Of a DNA stretch of 7,068 nucleotides, positions 1 to 5,646 are shown in pieces. The DNA comes from Euryarchaeota archaeon UBA59 (lineage in GTDB: Archaea > Thermoplasmatota > Poseidoniia > Poseidoniales > Thalassarchaeaceae). The notes under the pieces are model-generated. The model made no database searches. It worked only from the letters and a program-made list of their open reading frames with translations, and had not been told where the DNA came from. Made by a program: the position numbers and the translations under genes. Positions within the stretch are counted from its first letter, which is position 1, and the number at the start of each line of letters is the position of its first letter. The DNA lies in NCBI GenBank assembly GCA_002505495.1, contig DAVI01000078.1:1-7068 (forward strand), given 5' to 3'.

Positions 1-35
1 ATCTCGTGGAGGTTCTCGTAGAATATCCCTCCCAT
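1..35 (-). CDS. Possible N-terminal fragment of a gene cut by the window edge
   Basis: On the minus strand an ATG at 33-35 opens a frame that stays open to the edge and reads MGGIFYENLHE. It begins 30 bp beyond the stop of the Cas4-like gene and in the same direction, so it could be the next gene of the same unit. Eleven codons are too few to recognise a family. A plus-strand frame running from base 3 to a TAG at 72-74 is an alternative: it would be the tail of a convergent gene. I see no clear ribosome binding site for the minus-strand reading. Confidence 0.2.
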   Translation of the reverse strand, partial: MGGIFYENLHE

Positions 36-65
36 GAGGCCCAACCTTCGCGACTGCGTCTCTGT

Positions 66-1283
66 CTAGACTAGTGATTCAGGGCAACGGTGCCGTCGCG
101 AGCAGTTCCTGCACTTCCCCGGTCTCTCGTGGTTGCGCGCCGCGCCACCTTCAACCATCAACCTCTGGACCTCAGAAATGTGCTCCAGCAGCATCCCCTT
201 TCCTGCCTCATCCCAATCTATGCGGTGGAGGGCCTCCTTGCCGTATCGTAGGATTCCGTACTCAGCAGGGGTGTTGGTCAGCTCTGAGACGAGTTTCAGG
301 TAGGCCAGAACCTGTAGTCGATGGCTGAAGTGGGGTTCCATCGGAATCTTTCCAGTCTTCTGTTCAACGGGGACGAACTTGTTCTCAATGACGATGATCT
401 GGTCGGGCCGGCCTCGAAGGCCGGTCTTTTCGTCGACGAGCAGGTCAGATTGAGTGGAATCATCTGAATAGGCTAGAATGCCACCTTCGTCGATGCCCAC
501 CTCCTCTCGTTGCTCCTCCGCCTCTGAAGTGGCGAGCAACCCGCGATGGAGTCGCCAAGCGGCGATGAGAGTCCAAGCGACGGTTGCTACGAGTAACACG
601 AAGGTGGCGACCGAGCGGTCGCGGGCGGCGTAGAGCGCCAGAGAGTGGAGCGCGATTGTGAGGCTCCCCAACAGCAGCCAAAATTCGATTCTGCCACCCT
701 CCAACCAGCCCCCGTCACCTTCGACATCTTTCCCTATCTGCTTGAATTCCTCCTCCAATAGGTCAAACTCGACCGGAGTTGGAGGTTGAGCGAGACCGAA
801 GGGGGCACCAATCAGCCTGCGCCAGGGGATGACCAGAAGGAGGATTGCGAGGATTAGCCAGGTTAGGGATAGTAGGGCGAGATAGCGGGCGAATCGAACC
901 GTGACTTCCTCTTCAATCATCCCCTCCCCGACGAAAAAGAAGGCGCCAGTGTCTGCTGCGAAGGTTGCTACAATTGCGAACCACCAAGTCCAGATGACCA
1001 TCTCACGGCTGGCCCGTCGCTCCTTTCCGTGGTAGTCCTCCATCGCCTTGTGGATCTCCTCATGCTTCCTCTTGCCTCGCTCAATCGCCTCACCCTCTCC
1101 AGCCACCCCGGTCTTGGAGAGATGCCATGAAAGTGGACAGTAGGCGTGTCTCTCGAGGTCGCTGGCCGAGACTCGAAGCGGCACACCCGCCTCATCCCGC
1201 CAAATCTCGTCATCGCCCTTTGTGCCGACTGCGAGTTCAGGGGCGGTGACAGAAGCCTCAGTGGAGTCGCCGTCGGCGGTCAT
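66..1283 (-). CDS. Membrane-inserted Cas4-like PD-(D/E)XK nuclease
   Basis: Residue numbers are for the ATG start at 1283 (405 aa); a TTG three codons upstream (1292) is possible but less likely. The N-terminal part carries a YCP cysteine (C49) and a GxxxH motif (H74). The core carries GRPD (D294), ENK (E300, K302) and QxxxY (Q324, Y328). The C-terminus has C391-x2-C394-x5-C400. This is the RecB/Cas4 nuclease signature with four cysteines that in Cas4 bind an iron-sulfur cluster, so a DNA exonuclease or endonuclease activity is expected. Unlike ordinary Cas4 (about 200 aa), four hydrophobic spans (about 94-121, 134-153, 200-219, 225-243) sit between H74 and the catalytic core. Basic residues flank the N- and C-sides, which predicts both nuclease halves in the cytoplasm. 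No cas gene or repeat array lies nearby. It follows rps2 on the same strand after 124 bp; I see no convincing promoter of its own. The family call is firm, the biological role unknown. Confidence 0.85.
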   Translation of the reverse strand: MTADGDSTEASVTAPELAVGTKGDDEIWRDEAGVPLRVSASDLERHAYCPLSWHLSKTGVAGEGEAIERGKRKHEEIHKAMEDYHGKERRASREMVIWTWWFAIVATFAADTGAFFFVGEGMIEEEVTVRFARYLALLSLTWLILAILLLVIPWRRLIGAPFGLAQPPTPVEFDLLEEEFKQIGKDVEGDGGWLEGGRIEFWLLLGSLTIALHSLALYAARDRSVATFVLLVATVAWTLIAAWRLHRGLLATSEAEEQREEVGIDEGGILAYSDDSTQSDLLVDEKTGLRGRPDQIIVIENKFVPVEQKTGKIPMEPHFSHRLQVLAYLKLVSELTNTPAEYGILRYGKEALHRIDWDEAGKGMLLEHISEVQRLMVEGGAARNHERPGKCRNCSRRHRCPESLV

Positions 1284-1386
1284 CGGCCCCAAACAGGCTG
1301 CAACGCATCAAGAGGATTCCCCCGTCCTGCGCTGAACGGTTGAGCGCTATCTGAATGAAATGAGAGGGGTCACCCAAATTGATTCG

Positions 1387-1404
1387 GACTTGGCGAGCCA
1401 AGTC
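1387..1404 (-). terminator. Hairpin directly after the rps2 stop codon
   Basis: GACTTGGC and GCCAAGTC form perfect 8-bp arms around a 2-base centre; as RNA this would be a 7-bp stem with a CGAG-type tetraloop. It starts three bases beyond the rps2 stop codon. The downstream RNA has only a short AAUUU stretch, so it is not a classic hairpin-plus-U-tract terminator. It could end the rps2 message, protect its 3' end, or attenuate read-through into the nuclease gene. Confidence 0.4.
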
Positions 1405-1407
1405 AGT

Positions 1408-2022
1408 TCAGAACGAGGACTCCCAGTCATCGATGTCCTGAGTGTGATCCCAAGTGGCGTCGTCGGTGACGCCGCGTGCCTTGAGAATCTCTCTTGAGAG
1501 GAGCCAGTAGATGAGTGCGAGACTGCGGCGACCCTTGTTGTTGGCAGGGATGCACAGGTCGACATTTCGGAGGTCGTTGTTGGTGTCGCATATGCCGACT
1601 ACAGGGAGGCCTGAGTTTACCGCCTCAGAGAGTGCCTGACTGTCCGCCTGCGGGTCGGTCACGAAGATGAGTCGAGGCTCGATGTAGGTGCGAAGTCTCG
1701 GGTTGGTGAGCGTGCCTGGGATGAAGCGGCCAACGATGTGGCGGGCGCCGATTGCCTGAGCGAACCTGCGAGCCGGGCGCTGACCGTACTGACGAGCGCT
1801 GACTACGAGGATTTCCTGAGGCTCGTACATGGTGAGGAAGTTGGCTGCGAGAGCGATGCGCTCGTCGGTCTTGCTGATGTTGAAAAGGTGGATTGGAGGA
1901 CCCTCGGTGGTAATCTCCTGAATGAAGGGCTGCATGTCCTTGCTCTTGTTCTGGGTACCGATGTGAACGGCATTCAATTCATAGGTCTCAAAGGGCAGCA
2001 AAGGTGCACTCTCTTCCTCCAT
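1408..2022 (-). CDS. rps2: Small-subunit ribosomal protein uS2 (archaeal S2)
   Basis: This 204-residue protein is a structural component of the 30S subunit, placed on the head/body back side where uS2 helps organise initiation. The recognisable uS2 blocks are HIGTQ (20-24), GRFIPGTLTNP (98-108), VTDPQAD (121-127), CDTNND (145-150) and the strongly conserved IPANNKGRRSLALIYWLL (158-175). The length is normal for archaeal S2, which lacks the long bacterial coiled-coil insertion, and the C-terminus ends in a short acidic tail. The ATG at 2022 is preceded by no Shine-Dalgarno sequence, but a TATA-like GGTTATGAAG lies about 28 bp upstream, which fits a leaderless or nearly leaderless message. It diverges from the dihydrouridine synthase gene and is followed by a hairpin and then the Cas4-like gene, rather than by other ribosomal protein genes in this window. 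Assignment is very secure. Confidence 0.97.
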   Translation of the reverse strand: MEEESAPLLPFETYELNAVHIGTQNKSKDMQPFIQEITTEGPPIHLFNISKTDERIALAANFLTMYEPQEILVVSARQYGQRPARRFAQAIGARHIVGRFIPGTLTNPRLRTYIEPRLIFVTDPQADSQALSEAVNSGLPVVGICDTNNDLRNVDLCIPANNKGRRSLALIYWLLSREILKARGVTDDATWDHTQDIDDWESSF

Positions 2023-2124
2023 GCGGCCCGCCCACCGGACAACCCTTCATAACCGCTTCTATGGGCTACCACGCCACCGTTTTCGCCCCGAACTTCTCAA
2101 GAGGTTGACCTGCTCGGCCAAGTG
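2023..2124. promoter_or_regulatory. Divergent promoter region rps2 / dus
   Basis: The 102 bp between the two divergent starts must hold both promoters. For rps2 the minus strand shows GGTTATGAAG at 2046-2055, centred about 28 bp before the ATG, an archaeal TATA-like position for a leaderless transcript. For dus no good TATA element is visible. An imperfect palindrome AACTTCTCAAGAGGTT (2091-2106) lies just upstream of dus, but its GAGGT is too far (about 19 bases) to act as a normal ribosome binding site. Confidence 0.35.
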
Positions 2125-3141
2125 ATGAGCGAGCAGCCTCCACCCGTCCCCCTCTTCCTCGCTCCAATGGCGGGTGTGAGCGACCTCGCATATCGCCTCT
2201 TGGCGCGGGAGTGCGGAGCTGATTTCACCATCACAGAATTCACCGCCGCCGCCGGCCTGACGCGCAGGGATGCGAAGAGTTGGCACAAGGTGGCCAGCGA
2301 CCCGCGAGAGAGCCCTTTCATCCCACAAATCTTCGGAGGAGATGCTGATGAGATGGTTCACTGCACTGAGATGTTGGCAGAGGTTGCCGACATGGTCGAC
2401 CTCAATTTCGGTTGCCCAGCCCCAAAGGTCACCCGCCACTGTGCAGGTGCGGCACTGATGGGCCACCCGGAGGAGTTGCTCGACATGGTCGAGCGATGCA
2501 TCGAGGTCTCAGATGTCCCAATCACGGTCAAGATGAGGCTTGGGACCGGCAAGGGACCGGATACCGCGCTTGAGTTGGCCGGCCGCCTTGAGAGTCTGGG
2601 AGTGGCGAGGTTGTGCGTCCACGGCCGAACACTGCAGCAACGGTACACAGGGGCGGCTGATTGGGACTTCATTCGAAGAGTCGTCGAAGCGGTTGAAATC
2701 CCGGTCATCGCAAACGGCGACATCGTCGACGCTCGTTCGGCGGCGGCGTGCATCGAGGCGACGGGCGCGGCCGGCCTCATGATTGGCAGAGCAGCGATTG
2801 GCAGACCAACAGTATTCCACCAAATCAAGAGTGAATTGGGGTGGCAGGTCTCCCCCCCACCGTGGGAGGCTGAACTGAATGGGGAAGAAAAGCCGTCAGA
2901 GGCAGGGGCGCGTCATTGGGCGTGGAAGCGCTACATCGAACTCGACGACGAGGTGAATCCGGAGCGGCCGAACAGGAATCGCAAGCGTCACGCATTCGCC
3001 TTCACCAAGGGCTTGCCCGGCGGAAAATCACTGCGAACGACTTTGCACAGAGAGCCGACAGCTGAGGCGCTTGCAGAGAGAGTGAGGGAATTTCTCGAGA
3101 ACTCAGCGGCGGAGAATCCCGATAATCAGGCTGAGACCTGA
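2125..3141 (+). CDS. dus: tRNA-dihydrouridine synthase (Dus family)
   Basis: Dus enzymes are FMN-dependent oxidoreductases that use NAD(P)H to reduce specific uridines to dihydrouridine in tRNA. Numbering from the ATG (338 aa; a GTG one codon upstream at 2122 is the alternative), the TIM barrel begins with the FMN-loop APMAG (13-17). The catalytic cysteine is C97 in NFGCPAPK. K136 in TVKMR and H166 in CVHGRT are the usual FMN/substrate contacts. IANGDI (196-201) and GLMIGRAAIGRP (217-228) form the phosphate-binding end of the barrel. The C-terminal helical domain, from about 245 to the end, carries KGLPGGKSLRTTLH, typical of tRNA-binding tails of the DusB type. All key residues are present and the length is normal. 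The exact uridine target cannot be told from the sequence. The stop lies 2 bp from the stop of the convergent regulator gene. Confidence 0.95.
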   Translation: MSEQPPPVPLFLAPMAGVSDLAYRLLARECGADFTITEFTAAAGLTRRDAKSWHKVASDPRESPFIPQIFGGDADEMVHCTEMLAEVADMVDLNFGCPAPKVTRHCAGAALMGHPEELLDMVERCIEVSDVPITVKMRLGTGKGPDTALELAGRLESLGVARLCVHGRTLQQRYTGAADWDFIRRVVEAVEIPVIANGDIVDARSAAACIEATGAAGLMIGRAAIGRPTVFHQIKSELGWQVSPPPWEAELNGEEKPSEAGARHWAWKRYIELDDEVNPERPNRNRKRHAFAFTKGLPGGKSLRTTLHREPTAEALAERVREFLENSAAENPDNQAET

Positions 3142-3143
3142 GT

Positions 3144-4229
3144 TCAGAGAAGTTCTTCCAGGTTTTGAGCCACTGTAGCCAAGCGGGAGAGTACCCTCTC
3201 AGTTCGGAGCATCACCTCGGTGGCGACATCTTCGCCGGTTTCGCCGACCAGACGGTAGCCGTGTGGCAGCCTTCCGCCAAGCAGGTTGAGCAGTAGCATC
3301 TGCTCTTCGACGCTCACATCGGAGAAGTACTCGGCACACCTTTCAGAATCGAAATCCCCCTTTGCAAGAGCCCTCTGAACCCGCTCAGCCACCTTGTCCG
3401 GCAGCCTCCCGAATCCACCACGTCCTGCCAACCAATCAGCCCCTCTGCGGCCATGCTGACTGGTGATTGCATCCCAGAGAATGACGGTGAGCCGGTCGAG
3501 GCGGGGGACTCTTTCGACCATTCCAGCCGAGCGCATCCGGTCGAAGGTTCGTTGCAGTCTTGGTCGAGTAACTTCCCACTCGTTGACTCCTTCATCCAGA
3601 GAGAAGGGGCGCTCACTCTGTAGTAGCCGCTCAAAGGCGAGGCGGGTCAATCCGTCGGCCGACTTTCCGGGGCGCTCTCCGAATAGGCCGAAGTCGCGGA
3701 GTAGAGCGTTCAACTCATCCTCGTCATCGACCACGGGTGCCGACTCACTGATGATGAGCCGGAAGGGGAGCCGCTCGACTTCAGTCGCTCCCTCGGGAGC
3801 AGGGCTGTTTGCGGTGCGCCATTCTGAAAGGGGGCGGAGTCGAAGGGTTAGGATGGCGCGGATCTCAGCGCTGAGCAGTTCGATCGCTCCGCTGAGTGAG
3901 CCGCTACGGAGATGGTGGGCCTTCCATCCCGCTTCACCACCCGAACTGCTGACCAAGCGGAGCGCGTGTAGTCGGTTCAGATGGTGGTGAAGGGCGGTTG
4001 CGCTGATGCCGAGGGCGTCGGCGAGGTAAGCTGCATCTCGGCCGACGCCCGGTTCTGCCAGCAGGTGTTCTCTGAGCAGTCGGTGTAGGGGGCGCTGGCT
4101 CGCTGCGACAGTCAAGGCGTCACTTCGCCGCCGCACCAGACCGAGAGTATCGAGCAGCCAACCTAGGAGAATGTCAGCATCACTCTGGGCGCTTGGCGCA
4201 GGGTGCTCTTCGAGACGGACACTGAACAT
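3144..4229 (-). CDS. Predicted transcription regulator with two winged-helix domains
   Basis: A 361-residue, apparently soluble protein with no membrane span. A first ArsR/MarR-like helix-turn-helix lies at about 46-97: a helix with YLADALGIS, a turn, recognition helix ATALHHHLNRLHALRLV, then a glycine-rich wing. A second winged-helix-like segment lies at about 195-253, with LQRTFDRMRSAGMVERV as the probable recognition helix and wing. The stretch between them (100-190) and the C-terminus (255-361) are helical and charged and match nothing I recognise; they may serve for dimerisation or sensing. The ATG at 4229 is the natural start. Upstream are an 8-bp inverted repeat (4282-4307) and a 10-mer shared with the next regulator. 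The gene converges with dus, 2 bp apart. DNA binding is an inference from the fold signature; targets and signals are unknown. Confidence 0.75.
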   Translation of the reverse strand: MFSVRLEEHPAPSAQSDADILLGWLLDTLGLVRRRSDALTVAASQRPLHRLLREHLLAEPGVGRDAAYLADALGISATALHHHLNRLHALRLVSSSGGEAGWKAHHLRSGSLSGAIELLSAEIRAILTLRLRPLSEWRTANSPAPEGATEVERLPFRLIISESAPVVDDEDELNALLRDFGLFGERPGKSADGLTRLAFERLLQSERPFSLDEGVNEWEVTRPRLQRTFDRMRSAGMVERVPRLDRLTVILWDAITSQHGRRGADWLAGRGGFGRLPDKVAERVQRALAKGDFDSERCAEYFSDVSVEEQMLLLNLLGGRLPHGYRLVGETGEDVATEVMLRTERVLSRLATVAQNLEELL

Positions 4230-4275
4230 CGATGCGGAGCGAGCCCACGACGGTTCAAAGCACTTTCATGGCAAA

Positions 4276-4285
4276 TGGTGTACTG
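4276..4285 (-). promoter_or_regulatory. Copy 1 of a shared 10-mer upstream of the two-winged-helix regulator
   Basis: TGGTGTACTG (CAGTACACCA on the coding strand) lies 47-56 bp before the ATG at 4229. The identical 10-mer occurs at 5004-5013, 39-48 bp before the next regulator. Its similar position before two related genes suggests a common activator or repressor site. It overlaps the left arm of the inverted repeat at 4282-4307. Confidence 0.35.
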
Positions 4286-4307
4286 ATACTACAAATCGCG
4301 TATCAGT
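4282..4307. promoter_or_regulatory. Inverted repeat, candidate operator or 3' hairpin
   Basis: ACTGATAC (4282-4289) and GTATCAGT (4300-4307) are perfect 8-bp arms separated by 10 bp. It lies 53-78 bp upstream of the regulator at 3144-4229. The spacing, with half-site centres 18 bp apart, is suitable for a dimeric winged-helix protein. It also lies just past the stop of the regulator at 4318, so it could instead form a 3' RNA hairpin; there is no U-rich tail. Confidence 0.45.
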
Positions 4308-4308
4308 G

Positions 4309-4330
4309 AGTCGCCGGTCATGCGGCGACT
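4309..4330 (-). terminator. Hairpin enclosing the stop codon of the membrane-anchored regulator
   Basis: AGTCGCCG (4309-4316) and CGGCGACT (4323-4330) are perfect arms around a 6-base loop. The stop codon, at 4318-4320 on the minus strand, lies inside the loop. It is directly followed in the transcript by the 4282-4307 inverted repeat, giving two tandem stem-loops at the 3' end. No poly-U follows, so termination is only one possible role. Confidence 0.35.
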
Positions 4331-4965
4331 TGCCGGTCGTCCAGCCACTCGTAGTCCAGCTTCCCGGTTCGGAGGCCGTGCAGATGGCTAGCGAGGTCCA
4401 GCCGGTTGGAGTTGAGCACGCCACGCCGCCTGAGAACGAGCACCGCGCTGTTCACCGAGGCGCGACTCCTCTTCAGGTCGCGGGCCATAGCGGCTTGTGA
4501 TGGGGGTAGAGGCTCCTGCACCAGGCGGGTGACGACCTCCTTCTGTACCTGTGAGAGTCCGACCGGCATTATCTGGGCCGCCTTCTCATCCTTGATGTTC
4601 ATGTGGCGCACGACCTCTAGTTGACTCGGCGCGCCAGCGTAGTAGCAGGTCCGTCCATTGACTGCCATCGTGGTCACAGTACGCTGATTCTGCAATACGT
4701 CGAGGTGGTGGCGAAGGGTTCCGTTGGCGACCTCCAAACGCTTCTGCAATTGTCTGTAGCAGATTCCCGGCCTAGTGGAAAGAGTCTCCAAGATTCGCTT
4801 GCGGAGCGGGTGTTCCCAGTCGGGGATCCGGGGAGAACTGATGGTACCGGTGATCGACCAGTTCCACGGCAGGAAGCCCACGGCAAGGGTGCCAAAGCCT
4901 GCGAGGCCCGCAAAGCCGAGGCTAAGCAAGCCGCCGTTCTTTCCCCACTGCTGCAGAAGTGCCAT
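4318..4965 (-). CDS. Membrane-anchored regulator with two winged-helix domains
   Basis: The product is 215 aa from the ATG at 4965. One hydrophobic span (about 11-33, rich in G, L, A and F) is followed by a short linker and a first winged helix at about 53-110: PLRKRILETL, then YRQLQKRLEVANGTLRHHLDVL as the helix-turn-helix, then a wing ending in RTCYYA. A second winged helix lies at about 136-190, with SQAAMARDLKRSRASVNSAVLVL and RRRGVLNSNR. The basic helices place the DNA-binding part in the cytoplasm, so it is probably a regulator tethered to the inner face of the membrane. A GTG at 5028 would add 21 polar residues. I prefer the ATG because an 18-bp palindrome and a TATA-like GATACAAAG (4992-5000) lie in that stretch. 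The membrane anchor suggests sensing of envelope state, but no sensor domain is seen. It lies between two other regulator genes on the same strand, with 88-bp gaps on both sides. Confidence 0.75.
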   Translation of the reverse strand: MALLQQWGKNGGLLSLGFAGLAGFGTLAVGFLPWNWSITGTISSPRIPDWEHPLRKRILETLSTRPGICYRQLQKRLEVANGTLRHHLDVLQNQRTVTTMAVNGRTCYYAGAPSQLEVVRHMNIKDEKAAQIMPVGLSQVQKEVVTRLVQEPLPPSQAAMARDLKRSRASVNSAVLVLRRRGVLNSNRLDLASHLHGLRTGKLDYEWLDDRQVAA

Positions 4966-4991
4966 ACTGGTCACTTTTCGGGTGATAACCC

Positions 4992-5031
4992 CTTTGTATC
5001 TGTTGGTGTACTGTTCGTACGCGCGCACGAA
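4992..5031 (-). promoter_or_regulatory. Promoter and palindromic operator region of the membrane-anchored regulator
   Basis: Three elements are stacked before the ATG at 4965. The TATA-like GATACAAAG (4992-5000) lies 27-35 bp upstream, fitting a leaderless start. The shared 10-mer CAGTACACCA is at 5004-5013. The imperfect palindrome TTCGTACGCGCGCACGAA is at 5014-5031, with 8 of 9 base pairs symmetric. The palindrome overlaps the alternative GTG start at 5028. The assignment is by position and symmetry only. Confidence 0.4.
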
Positions 5032-5053
5032 TGCACAGCTGGTTGAAAGGATC

Positions 5054-5515
5054 TCATTCCGGCCCGGTGACTGAGCCGTTGTTCATCCTCATGTAGCCGA
5101 CCAGTGGCCCGAGAAGCCTGCCCGCCCTGCCACCATGTCCGCTGAGCCGATAGGTGACCTTCACAGGTGGCCCCTCGACGACCGCCCGCTCAACTAGACC
5201 AGCCTCCCTCAGAGAGGTCAGTTTGTCGGAGAGAGTTCTGCTGCTGATTCCCACCAGAAGCCTCCTCAATTCGTTGAAGCGTCTTTCACCGGCGATGTAG
5301 AGTGTTGCGAGGATTTCGATTGACCAGCGGGTTGCGAATACCTCCAGCGCATCAACCGCCGACTCGACTTCCCAGGAAACATCGAAGGTGCCTTCACCAC
5401 CACTGTTCCGCTCGAACACCTCCCGAACCTTGGCGCCTAGGTCCTCTGTGGCGGCGATTGAATCCTCTAGTTCGGCAAGTTCCTCTTTGGTTAGTCGCAT
5501 TGGTGGTTCAGTCAT
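5054..5515 (-). CDS. HxlR-family winged-helix transcription regulator
   Basis: The product is 153 aa from the ATG at 5515. The HxlR domain covers about 56-138: RWSIEILATL opens it, and RRFNELRRLLVGISSRTLSDKL forms the helix-turn-helix. REAGLVER, then VKVTYRLSGHG, form the wing. These are the standard HxlR landmarks for a dimeric DNA-binding repressor or activator. The N-terminal 50 residues are acidic and look like an added helix. There is no cysteine, so the thiol-based sensing known for some HxlR proteins is not expected. A GTG at 5581 would extend the frame by 22 residues. It lies only about 12 bp from the TATATC element (5591-5598), too close to be transcribed from it, which favours the ATG. 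The gene diverges from the short ORF at 5647 and so could control it and the membrane protein behind it. Confidence 0.85.
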   Translation of the reverse strand: MTEPPMRLTKEELAELEDSIAATEDLGAKVREVFERNSGGEGTFDVSWEVESAVDALEVFATRWSIEILATLYIAGERRFNELRRLLVGISSRTLSDKLTSLREAGLVERAVVEGPPVKVTYRLSGHGGRAGRLLGPLVGYMRMNNGSVTGPE

Positions 5516-5590
5516 GTCGATGCCCCGGTGTGCGTGAGTACAGGTGGTGTAGCCATTGCACTTAGGTTTACCCGTTTCCACTCCCCAGTT

Positions 5591-5599
5591 GATATATGC
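5591..5599. promoter_or_regulatory. TATA box between the HxlR gene and the short ORF
   Basis: GATATATGC is the best TATA element in the window and is nearly symmetric, so it can serve either strand. On the plus strand it predicts a start near 5618-5622, just before the Shine-Dalgarno sequence of the 5647 ORF. On the minus strand it predicts a start near 5568-5570 and a leader of about 53 bases for the HxlR gene. Confidence 0.55.
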
Positions 5600-5619
5600 T
5601 GGGCTACCCGGTGTAATTA

Positions 5620-5633
5620 CTGCACCAGTGCAG
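5620..5633. promoter_or_regulatory. 14-bp palindrome, candidate operator
   Basis: CTGCAC and GTGCAG are perfect 6-bp arms around CA. The site lies where transcription from the TATA element at 5591 should begin on the plus strand, and abuts the GGAGGT sequence. A bound dimer there would block the short ORF and the membrane protein gene; the divergent HxlR protein is the obvious candidate, as inference. Confidence 0.4.
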
Positions 5634-5638
5634 GAGGT
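5633..5638 (+). promoter_or_regulatory. Shine-Dalgarno sequence of the short ORF
   Basis: GGAGGT lies 8 bases before the ATG at 5647, an ideal spacing. It is the strongest ribosome binding site in the window and the main reason for accepting the 43-codon ORF behind it. Confidence 0.6.
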
Positions 5639-5646
5639 AAACTAGT

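Noticed and set aside
66..1283. A CRISPR-Cas locus, suggested by the Cas4-like signature
   Set aside because: No repeat-spacer array and no cas1, cas2 or effector gene is visible in the window, and the membrane spans are not a feature of ordinary CRISPR Cas4.
1284..1292. TTG start at 1292 for the nuclease gene
   Set aside because: An ATG lies three codons further in, and TTG is the weakest of the common starts; the three extra residues carry no motif.
2091..2106. Imperfect palindrome AACTTCTCAAGAGGTT before dus as an operator
   Set aside because: Two of eight pairs fail, including the centre, and there is no nearby TATA element to anchor it; too weak to report as a separate site.
2122..2124. 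GTG start one codon before the dus ATG
   Set aside because: It adds a single residue and the ATG directly after it is the stronger start.
2358..2828. 156-codon open frame on the minus strand
   Set aside because: It lies wholly antisense to the dus gene, whose product has all family motifs; the antisense product is low-complexity in S, A and R and matches no family I know.
3463..3990. 175-codon open frame on the plus strand
   Set aside because: Antisense to the two-winged-helix regulator and made almost entirely of S and R; a typical shadow of a GC-rich gene.
5516..5581. GTG start at 5581 extending the HxlR protein by 22 residues
   Set aside because: It lies about 12 bp from the TATA element, so it would not be in the transcript made from it; the extension does not resemble the HxlR family.
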